DNA from: Microbacteriaceae bacterium
Lineage (GTDB): Bacteria > Actinomycetota > Actinomycetes > Actinomycetales > Microbacteriaceae
DNA: 7,281 nucleotides
Assembly (NCBI GenBank): GCA_947486475.1
Contig: CANKTR010000047.1
Location: 1-7,281, forward strand
Direction: 5' to 3'
The notes below the pieces were generated by a model, which was not told where the DNA came from, did no database searches, and saw only the letters and a program-made list of their open reading frames with translations. The translations under genes and the position numbers were made by a program. This document shows positions 1 through 4,674 of this stretch, one piece after another (position 1 is the stretch's first letter; the number at the start of each line of letters is the position of its first letter).

Positions 1-77
1 CGATTGCAATTACTATCTGGGTTGCCCTTGGAGTGGTCTTCACGTTGCTCACGTTTAGATGGGTAAAAAAGTCCTAA
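1..77 (+). CDS. C-terminal end of a membrane protein (5' truncated)
   Basis: The third forward frame is open from the window edge to a TAA at 75-77. It encodes 24 complete residues, IAITIWVALGVVFTLLTFRW followed by VKKS. This is one hydrophobic membrane span of about 17-18 residues followed by a short basic tail (RWVKKS), the usual C-terminus of a polytopic inner-membrane protein ending on the cytoplasmic side. ABC-2-type transporter permeases often finish this way, but so do other families, so the family is only a guess. The other two forward frames give no convincing protein. Everything upstream lies outside the window. Confidence 0.55.
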   Translation, partial: IAITIWVALGVVFTLLTFRWVKKS

Positions 78-143
78 TTAGCTCGCAAGCGGAATACTCC
101 GAATACAATCGGGCGACATTGCACATACAACTGCACAACCAGC

Positions 144-175
144 AAAAACTCCCTCAATAAACGCCCCTACTGAGG
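144..175 (-). terminator. Rho-independent terminator of the tRNA-Ser gene
   Basis: Read on the - strand, CCTCAGTA and TATTGAGG form an 8-bp stem with one G-U pair and an 8-nt loop. It is followed by GAG and then five T's (plus-strand A's at 144-148). It lies about 20 nt beyond the tRNA 3' end, where a terminator is expected. A longer alternative pairing, 147-154 with 186-193 (aactccct/agggagtt), is also possible. On the + strand the hairpin has no T run, so it should not terminate the membrane-protein gene. Confidence 0.6.
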
Positions 176-195
176 CTCTAAATCAAGGGAGTTGC

Positions 196-283
196 TGGCG
201 GAGAATGGGGGATTCGAACCCCCGAGGGCTTGCACCCAACCAACTTTCCAAGCTGGCGCCATAGGCCACTAGGCGAATTCTCC
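196..283 (-). tRNA. tRNA-Ser(GGA)
   Basis: The - strand folds as a complete class II tRNA. The acceptor stem is GGAGAAT/ATTCTCC, followed by discriminator G and an encoded CCA (plus-strand tgg at 196-198). The anticodon stem CCAGC/GTTGG encloses loop TTGGAAA, giving anticodon GGA at plus positions 247-249, which reads serine codons UCC and UCU. The long variable arm (GGG-TGCAA-CCC core), diagnostic of tRNA-Ser, is present. The T arm is GGGGG-TTCGAAT-CCCCC. All key stems are perfect, so the gene should be functional. The ORFs that overlap it are shadows. Confidence 0.97.
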
Positions 284-396
284 TGCGTTGCCGAAGCAAC
301 CTCCCCAGCATACCGTGACCCCGCAGCGTGCCATCCCGCCGCGAATTTGTGCTAACATTCTCAAGAACAATTTCCTCTTCGAAAGGTCGCTTATTC
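284..396. promoter_or_regulatory. Divergent intergenic region between tRNA-Ser and the surface-protein gene
   Basis: This 113-bp gap must hold promoters for both the leftward tRNA and the rightward surface-protein gene. For the rightward gene the best -10 match is TAACAT at 353-358. No good -35 lies 16-18 bp upstream, and the implied 5' UTR is about 30 nt. For the tRNA a TATGCT (plus agcata, 306-311) would put a start about 16 nt before the mature 5' end, again without a clear -35. A Shine-Dalgarno-like GAAAGG (381-386) lies 10 nt before the ATG at 397. Both promoter calls are tentative. Confidence 0.3.
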
Positions 397-1200
397 ATGT
401 TCATGCGTACTCGAAAGACGATTCTCTCCATCGCCCTCGGTCTTGGTTTGAGCCTTTTTGGTGGAGCCTCGATGGCGTTTGCCGGAACTCTTACCAGCTC
501 GAATTACAACGTGGCCTGCGGCGGCGGCTATGGATTTAGCTTCTCGTCGTGTGTGCGACCTGGGGGTGGCCAGACTGTCGTGCTCACAGGGACCGGTCTT
601 TCTGACTGTGTCGCTATAGTCGCGATGGGTGGAAGTTGGTCGGGATCGGTACCTCTCACGGTCAACGGCGATGGAACGCAAATGTCGTTCGTCGTACCCA
701 ATTCCTCTAACTTTTACGGTTGGGCCGCGATCTCGGGGTGCTCTCTTGACAACTCCAGCGCCTTCCTGGACCAGTGGGTCGGGTATCCTCGTCTCGATCC
801 CACAATCGTCGTGACGGCGAACAGCGAGACTCTCACCGAGGGGGACACCCCCGCCCTCGACTACACCGCCACCAACGCTGCGAGCGCGAGCGATTGGGCG
901 ACCGAACCGGTGTGTCACGTATACCTCCCGAGTGACCTCTCCACGTACATCGTGGGTGCGCTTGGTGCCGGTGAGTACGTTTCGCGCTGTGCCAACGGCG
1001 CCCCAAACGCCGATGCTGACGTGAATTACGTCGACGGTGTGATTAGTGTCAGTGCCGCCCCGGATGGATCGTCTGGCTCGGACGAGCTCGCTGCGACTGG
1101 TGTTGATGCCTCGATCCTGACGTCGCTGGTCGTCGCGGGCGGTTTGCTGGTTGCCGCCGGAATGTGGGTTTTGCCTGCACGTCGTCGCATCCGCTCATAA
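397..1200 (+). CDS. Secreted, sortase-anchored surface protein with an MBG-like Ig domain and LAATG motif
   Basis: The 267-residue product is exported and probably linked to the cell wall. Residues 1-29 are a signal peptide: basic start (RTRK), hydrophobic core, and a cleavage site after AFA (27-29). Residues 30-130 are a Ser/Gly-rich region of unrecognised fold with Cys 41, 52, 71 and 115. Residues about 135-221 resemble the MBG Ig-like repeat of bacterial adhesins (VTANS..LTEGDTPALDYTAT, then GAGEYV and NYVDGVISV) and carry Cys 173 and 198, a possible disulfide. The C-terminus is a cell-wall sorting signal: LAATG at 231-235, a hydrophobic span at about 238-260, and the tail ARRRIRS. LAXTG is the motif associated with class E sortases of high-GC Gram-positives. 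No sortase gene lies in the window. I chose the ATG at 397 because it starts the signal peptide and has GAAAGG 10 nt upstream; ATG 403 is possible. The same frame is open back to an ATG at 328, but that would bury the signal peptide. The role (adhesin, S-layer-like or stalk protein) is unknown. Confidence 0.88.
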   Translation: MFMRTRKTILSIALGLGLSLFGGASMAFAGTLTSSNYNVACGGGYGFSFSSCVRPGGGQTVVLTGTGLSDCVAIVAMGGSWSGSVPLTVNGDGTQMSFVVPNSSNFYGWAAISGCSLDNSSAFLDQWVGYPRLDPTIVVTANSETLTEGDTPALDYTATNAASASDWATEPVCHVYLPSDLSTYIVGALGAGEYVSRCANGAPNADADVNYVDGVISVSAAPDGSSGSDELAATGVDASILTSLVVAGGLLVAAGMWVLPARRRIRS

Positions 1201-1240
1201 CCCAAAACGGCCTAATACCAACGAGGCCTATTAGAAAGAG

Positions 1241-1252
1241 TAATCTCGGGTT
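1241..1252 (+). promoter_or_regulatory. Candidate -10 element for leaderless transcription of the dehydrogenase gene
   Basis: TAATCT at 1241-1246 matches the TANNNT -10 consensus and ends 6 nt before the ATG at 1253. That is the spacing expected if transcription starts at the A of the start codon. No Shine-Dalgarno sequence precedes this ATG (the last bases are CGGGTT), which fits leaderless translation, common in actinobacteria. No good -35 is seen at 1217-1224. The rest of the 52-bp gap has only a weak 6-bp inverted repeat (1212-1217 with 1229-1234). Confidence 0.4.
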
Positions 1253-2530
1253 ATGCGTATTCTTCTCGTAGGAGCCGGGGGTGTTGGCGACGCGATCGCC
1301 AAAATCGCCGCTCGTCGTGACTTTTTCGAAACCATCGTCGTCACCGATTACGACCCGTCCCGTGCCGAGCGCACCATCGACTGGATTCGGACCAAACACG
1401 GAGATGCGGTGTCGGCAAAGTTCGTCGCCGACCGCATCGATGCGTCGAATCCCGATGTCGTGGCCGATGTCGCGCGAAAGCATTCTGCAACCCACGTGAT
1501 GAACGCGGTCGAACCCAAATTCGTGCAGGCGATTTTCGCCGGGGCGAAAGCGGCCGGAGCGAACTATCTCGACATGGCCATGAGCCTGTCCCATCCCCAC
1601 CCGACGAATCCCTATTCCGAGACGGGCGTGAAACTCGGCGACGAGCAGTTCGCCGCCGCGGCGGAGTGGGAAAAGTCCGACCAGTTGGCGCTCGTCGGGA
1701 TTGGCGTCGAACCGGGAATGTCCAACGTCTTCGCCCGTTACGCCGTCGATCACCTGTTCAGCGAGGTCGATGAACTGGGCACCCGCGACGGCGCAAACCT
1801 CGTGGTGTTTGATGATGAGGGCAACGAGATTTTTGCTCCCAGTTTCAGTATCTGGACCACCATCGAAGAGTGTCTGAACCCACCCGTCATTTGGGAGAAG
1901 GACCGCGGGTGGTTCACGACCCCGCCGTTCAGTGAACCCGAGGTGTTCGACTTCCCCGAGGGAATCGGACCGGTCGAGTGCGTCAACGTCGAGCACGAAG
2001 AAGTCCTGATGATGCCGCGCTGGCTTCCCGCCAAGCGCGTCACGTTCAAATACGGATTGGGCGACGAATTCATCGGAGTTCTCAAGACCCTTCACAACCT
2101 GCACCTCGACTCGAACGAACCGATTCACGTTCGCAGCGCCAACGGACCGGTCGACGTCTCGCCGCGCGATGTCGTTGCGGCCGCACTCCCCGACCCAGCC
2201 ACCATCGGTCCACGCATGAAAGGCAAAACCTGTGCCGGCGTGTGGGTGACGGGGAAGGGCACAGACGGAAAGCCTCGCGAGGTGTACCTGTACCACGTGT
2301 CCGACAACGAGTGGACAATGGCGGAATACGACAGCCAGTGCGTCGTGTGGCAAACCGCGCTGAACCCGGTCATTGCCCTCGAGTTACTGGCGACAGGCCA
2401 GTGGTCAGGTGCCGGTGTGCTCGGGCCCGAGGCGTTCGATGCGAAACCGTTCCTCGACCTGATGGCTGCCGCCGAGTCCGATGGCGGATACGGTCAGCCG
2501 TGGGGCTTGCGCGAGATGGACCCCCGCTAA
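1253..2530 (+). CDS. Saccharopine dehydrogenase / carboxynorspermidine dehydrogenase-like oxidoreductase
   Basis: This 425-residue cytosolic protein is full length for the saccharopine dehydrogenase family. Residues 1-125 are a Rossmann domain opening with MRILLVGAGGVG, the dinucleotide-binding Gly motif at residues 7-12. Asp32 near the end of the second strand would favour NAD over NADP (inference). Residues about 145-160 (ALVGIGVEPGMSNVFARYA) match the family segment leading into the substrate-binding domain. The C-terminal half has blocks I associate with carboxynorspermidine dehydrogenase-like members: DFPEGIGPVECV, EHEEV, LPDPATIGPRMKGKT (312-326) and SQCVVWQTALNPVIALELL. Known family members form or cleave a secondary amine linking an amino acid to a carbonyl partner (saccharopine, carboxynorspermidine). 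The actual substrate cannot be assigned here. The gene appears to be leaderless, and its stop codon directly abuts the acetyltransferase ATG, so the two genes form an operon. Confidence 0.92.
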   Translation: MRILLVGAGGVGDAIAKIAARRDFFETIVVTDYDPSRAERTIDWIRTKHGDAVSAKFVADRIDASNPDVVADVARKHSATHVMNAVEPKFVQAIFAGAKAAGANYLDMAMSLSHPHPTNPYSETGVKLGDEQFAAAAEWEKSDQLALVGIGVEPGMSNVFARYAVDHLFSEVDELGTRDGANLVVFDDEGNEIFAPSFSIWTTIEECLNPPVIWEKDRGWFTTPPFSEPEVFDFPEGIGPVECVNVEHEEVLMMPRWLPAKRVTFKYGLGDEFIGVLKTLHNLHLDSNEPIHVRSANGPVDVSPRDVVAAALPDPATIGPRMKGKTCAGVWVTGKGTDGKPREVYLYHVSDNEWTMAEYDSQCVVWQTALNPVIALELLATGQWSGAGVLGPEAFDAKPFLDLMAAAESDGGYGQPWGLREMDPR

Positions 2531-3445
2531 ATGGCGACCCGTCGCCACGCAATCGAGAGCGACGCCGAGGCCATCGGGCGCCTAATTACCGAGCACGAAA
2601 AACTGTTCGATGAGGAGGCCGGAATAACGAGCACCGAGATGGCGGCACAGTTGATTCGAGGTCTCATCGATCCGACCGAGTCGTTCGTCTGGGAACGCGA
2701 CGACGGCACGCTCACCGCGTTCGTCGGCATGAATCCCGATTCCATCAAGAAAACGCTGTACACCGACGTTTACTCCAAGGGCGAAGTGCTGGACGAGGCG
2801 GTCGATTACGCCGTCGACGTACTCAATCGTGATTTCGCCGACTGGAAAGCACTTCCCGGAGTCAACACAAAAGACACGAACCTCATTGCGGCGTGGGCGC
2901 GACACGGTTTCACACCGGTACGTACGTATTGGCAGATGCGCGCGCCATTGGCGAATCGCCCGTTCCCGGCGGTTCCCGAGGGTTACCGCTTGACCACCAT
3001 CGACGTGAATTCCGAATCGGAACTACGTCGCTGGCACGCCCTGCACCTCGATGCGTTCAGCGAGCACTTCGGTTTTGTTCCCCGGCCTTTCGACGGCTGG
3101 AAGAAACTGGTCATCGAAATCGTCGGCCTCGATCTGGCCGGCAACTTTCTGCTCCTCGACGAGAACGACAACGCCGTCGGATACGTCGAATGCTCGGATG
3201 AATTGGTCGAAGACAACTACGGTTTCGTCAATCACCTGGGAGTGGCGAAGTCCCACCGAAGCCGAGGGCTCGGTGAATTCCTCCTTCGCCACGCCTGCGC
3301 GTATTCCGCGACCAAGGGTTATGAGCTGCTCGAATTGTCGGTCGACACCGGGAACGAAACCGGCGCACTGGCGCTCTACGAAAAAGTGGGATTCGTCGCC
3401 GGGTCGTCCTGGCAACAGGTTGGTCGCGACGGGGCTACTAGTTAA
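2531..3445 (+). CDS. Tandem GNAT-family N-acetyltransferase
   Basis: The 304-residue protein appears to be two GNAT folds in series, the arrangement known from mycothiol synthase MshD. The C-terminal half (about 150-297) is the active-looking one. It has strand/loop NHLGVAKS, the acetyl-CoA pyrophosphate loop RSRGLG (243-248), then LELSVDTGNETGALALYEKVGF, the classic motif B and C-terminal strand. The N-terminal half (1-138) ends in a GNAT-like segment (AWARHGFTPVRTYWQMRA) but has no R/Q-x-x-G-x-G/A loop, so it is probably degenerate and structural. The sequence is not close enough to MshD for me to call it that. The ATG follows the TAA of the dehydrogenase gene with no intervening base and no strong ribosome site, implying translational coupling. 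The acceptor may be the product or substrate of that enzyme, an amine or amino acid (inference). The gene converges on rplL and shows no terminator of its own on the + strand. Confidence 0.92.
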   Translation: MATRRHAIESDAEAIGRLITEHEKLFDEEAGITSTEMAAQLIRGLIDPTESFVWERDDGTLTAFVGMNPDSIKKTLYTDVYSKGEVLDEAVDYAVDVLNRDFADWKALPGVNTKDTNLIAAWARHGFTPVRTYWQMRAPLANRPFPAVPEGYRLTTIDVNSESELRRWHALHLDAFSEHFGFVPRPFDGWKKLVIEIVGLDLAGNFLLLDENDNAVGYVECSDELVEDNYGFVNHLGVAKSHRSRGLGEFLLRHACAYSATKGYELLELSVDTGNETGALALYEKVGFVAGSSWQQVGRDGATS

Positions 3446-3461
3446 CCCTGCCAACGCCATG

Positions 3462-3494
3462 AAAAACGGGGTGCCACCCGAAGGTGACACCCCG
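3462..3494 (-). terminator. Rho-independent terminator of rplJ-rplL
   Basis: On the - strand, CGGGGTG-U-CACC and GGTG-G-CACCCCG form a continuous 12-bp stem (the internal U-G is a wobble pair) capped by a UUCG tetraloop closed by C-G. It is followed at once by TTTTT (plus A's 3462-3466). On the + strand the same wobble becomes a C-A mismatch and there is no T run, so the element serves the leftward rplL transcript. It lies about 17 nt past the rplL stop. Confidence 0.92.
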
Positions 3495-3511
3495 AAAGGG
3501 TAGGTCGAAAC

Positions 3512-3904
3512 CTACTTGAGCGTGACGGTTCCGCCGGCTTCTTCGATAGCAGCCTTTGCCTTGTCAGCGGTCTCTTTGTTGACGCCTTCGAGGATGGTCG
3601 CGGGTGCGCCATCAACGAGGGCCTTAGCTTCTCCGAGGCCGAGGTTCGTGAGCGCACGGACCTCCTTGATGACCTGGATCTTCTTTTCGCCGGACGATTC
3701 GAGGACGACGTCAAACGAGTCCTTCTCTTCTGCGGCTTCGCCGCCACCAGCAGCGCCACCGGCTGCAGGTGCAGCGGCGACGGCAACGGGTGCCGCGGCG
3801 GTTACTTCGAATACCTCTTCGAACTTCTTGACGAAGTCCGAGAGTTCGATGAGCGAGAGCTCCTTGAATGCCTCAATGAGGGCATCCGCGCTGAGCTTAG
3901 CCAT
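3512..3904 (-). CDS. rplL: 50S ribosomal protein L7/L12
   Basis: The 130-residue product is the ribosomal stalk protein, which recruits and stimulates the translational GTPases. Dimers of it bind the C-terminal part of L10. Residues 1-33 are the N-terminal dimerisation and L10-binding helices ([22 protein letters not shown]). Residues about 34-58 are the flexible Ala/Gly/Pro hinge. Residues 60-130 are the globular C-terminal domain ([20 protein letters not shown], then [14 protein letters not shown] and [11 protein letters not shown]). Length and composition are normal for actinobacteria. A consensus AAGGAG (plus 3911-3916) sits 6 nt before the ATG. This strong site fits the need for several L12 copies per L10. 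The gene follows rplJ by 40 nt and ends at the terminator at 3462-3494. rpoB, the usual next gene in many bacteria, is not here; the next genes are convergent. Confidence 0.98.
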   Translation of the reverse strand: MAKLSADALIEAFKELSLIELSDFVKKFEEVFEVTAAAPVAVAAAPAAGGAAGGGEAAEEKDSFDVVLESSGEKKIQVIKEVRALTNLGLGEAKALVDGAPATILEGVNKETADKAKAAIEEAGGTVTLK

Positions 3905-3931
3905 GATTGTCTCCTTGTTGTTTGGTTTGTC

Positions 3932-3956
3932 GAAAACGCGCTATTTACGCGTTTTC
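3932..3956 (-). promoter_or_regulatory. Perfect 9-bp hairpin enclosing the rplJ stop codon
   Basis: GAAAACGCG (last sense codons of rplJ) and CGCGTTTTC are perfect inverted repeats around a 7-nt loop, TAAATAG, which holds the rplJ TAA stop. The hairpin ends about 15 nt before the rplL Shine-Dalgarno. With the U's inside the stem and none after it, it is not a good terminator. It could be a processing site, a stability element or a modulator of the L10:L12 ratio. The structure is directly visible; the function is inference. Confidence 0.5.
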
Positions 3957-4457
3957 CTGCTTCTGACGCAATGCGTCGACCGCGCGAACGGCCTTCGCAA
4001 GCGGTGCGTTGAACATGTATGCAGCGCCGAACAGTGAAGCCTTGACGGCACCTGCGAGCTTGGCAAGCAGGACCTCTCGGGTTTCCAGATCGGCGAGTTT
4101 CCTGACTTCGTCCGACGTGAGGGGCGCGCCATCGAAATAGCCGCCCTTCAGGACGAGGGCAGTGTTTGCCTTGGCAAAGTCACGCAGGGCTTTCGCAGCG
4201 GTGACGGTGTCACCGTGAACGAAAGCGATTGCGGTCGGTCCAACGAGTTCGGCATCAAACGAGTTGATGCCTTCCGCGTTGAACGCCCGCTTGGCCAGCG
4301 TGTTCTTCACCACGGCGTACGACGCATTCGCACGGAGATTTCCGCGCAGCTCTTTCAGCTGTGCGACCGTGAGTCCGCGGTACTCGGTGAGCAGTACACC
4401 GCTCGAGTTTCGGATCGCTTCCGAAATCTCGGCGATTGTTGCTTCCTTGTTCGCCAT
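3945..4457 (-). CDS. rplJ: 50S ribosomal protein L10
   Basis: The 170-residue product anchors the stalk. Its N-terminal domain binds 23S rRNA near L11, and its C-terminal helix carries L7/L12 dimers. The family start is clear: MANKEATIAEISEAIRNSSG, then VLLTEYRGLTVAQLKELRGNLR, VVKNTLAKRA (residues about 50-59) and GPTAIAF (73-79). The C-terminal LAKAVRAVDALRQKQENA is the L12-binding helix. An AAGGAG (plus 4462-4467) lies 4 nt before the ATG. It is the first gene of a two-gene unit with rplL, preceded by a structured leader. L10, or its complex with L12, classically represses its own mRNA by binding that leader, and a matching motif is present at 4612-4627. Confidence 0.98.
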   Translation of the reverse strand: MANKEATIAEISEAIRNSSGVLLTEYRGLTVAQLKELRGNLRANASYAVVKNTLAKRAFNAEGINSFDAELVGPTAIAFVHGDTVTAAKALRDFAKANTALVLKGGYFDGAPLTSDEVRKLADLETREVLLAKLAGAVKASLFGAAYMFNAPLAKAVRAVDALRQKQENA

Positions 4458-4499
4458 GGTGCTCCTTGTGTTTGGATGGGCCGGCGACCGCGGGAAATG

Positions 4500-4527
4500 A
4501 AAAAACTCCGGCGCAAACGCACGGAGT
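4500..4527 (-). terminator. Intrinsic terminator (attenuator) inside the rplJ leader
   Basis: On the - strand, ACTCCG and CGGAGT pair around a smaller GCG-TTTG-CGC hairpin with one bulged T, giving about 9 bp, followed directly by TTTTTT (the first T pairs with the stem A). This is a textbook Rho-independent terminator, yet it lies 43 nt upstream of the rplJ ATG and downstream of the L10-binding motif. It is therefore best read as a leader attenuator. It could equally stop read-through coming from the histidine kinase gene. Confidence 0.8.
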
Positions 4528-4628
4528 CAAACAGCTTTCGCTGGGGAACTTCATTCGCCTGCGCGGGTCCTCACCGGGGTGAGACTTCGGTTTCTTACTT
4601 GCGTTCGAAACAACCAGCGGTCTTCGGT
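4500..4628 (-). promoter_or_regulatory. L10 leader (ribosomal protein autoregulatory RNA)
   Basis: The rplJ 5' UTR contains CCGAAGACCGCTGGTT (plus 4612-4627). This resembles the AGACCG..GGT motif of L10-leader RNAs that bind L10 or the L10-L12 complex. AGAC can pair with GTCT about 30 nt further on, closing a domain that includes a GTTTC/GAAAC stem. Two more small hairpins follow, CTCAC-CCCG-GTGAG (plus 4570-4583) and CAGC-GAAA-GCTG (4532-4543, a GNRA-type loop), and then the terminator hairpin at 4500-4527. The family assignment comes from the motif and its position upstream of rplJ. The exact boundaries and fold are inferred. Confidence 0.72.
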
Positions 4629-4634
4629 GATGCC

Positions 4635-4664
4635 AGACTACCCCGCATCACCGCCAACGCGCAA
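4635..4664 (-). promoter_or_regulatory. Candidate promoter of rplJ-rplL
   Basis: On the - strand, TTGCGC (plus 4659-4664) and TAGTCT (plus 4635-4640) are separated by 18 bp, fitting the TTGnnn / TAnnnT pattern of a housekeeping sigma promoter. Transcription would start near 4628, just before the L10-binding motif. The promoter begins about 10 bp beyond the histidine kinase stop codon. The -10 lies between the arms of a perfect 8-bp inverted repeat, GGTGATGC/GCATCACC (4626-4633 and 4645-4652). Confidence 0.5.
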
Positions 4665-4674
4665 ATCACGAGCC

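Noticed and set aside
328..396. Upstream in-frame extension of the surface protein to an ATG at 328
   Set aside because: It would place 23 residues before a clear signal peptide and has no better ribosome site; the ATG at 397 fits.
196..396. tRNA-Ser as an integration site for a mobile element
   Set aside because: No duplicated tRNA 3' end, integrase or phage-like gene is visible in the window.
391..918. 175-codon open frame on the - strand opposite the surface-protein gene
   Set aside because: Its Arg/His/Gly-rich, low-complexity translation is typical of a shadow frame; the + strand frame has a signal peptide and sorting signal.
1212..1234. Inverted repeat CTAATA/TATTAG after the surface-protein gene as a terminator
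   Set aside because: It is a 6-bp AT-rich stem with an 11-nt loop and no T run, too weak to call.
1049..2353. 434-codon open frame on the - strand, opposite the dehydrogenase gene
   Set aside because: It lies fully antisense to a gene with clear family motifs, has no domain of its own, and overlaps the end of the surface-protein gene. Long antisense frames are common in GC-rich coding DNA.
1978..2613. 211-codon + strand frame spanning the dehydrogenase/GNAT junction
   Set aside because: It is Arg-rich, without motifs, and overlaps two well-supported genes in another frame.
4626..4652. 8-bp inverted repeat as terminator of the kinase gene
   Set aside because: No T run follows; it overlaps the candidate rplJ -10 and is better treated as a regulatory dyad or chance.
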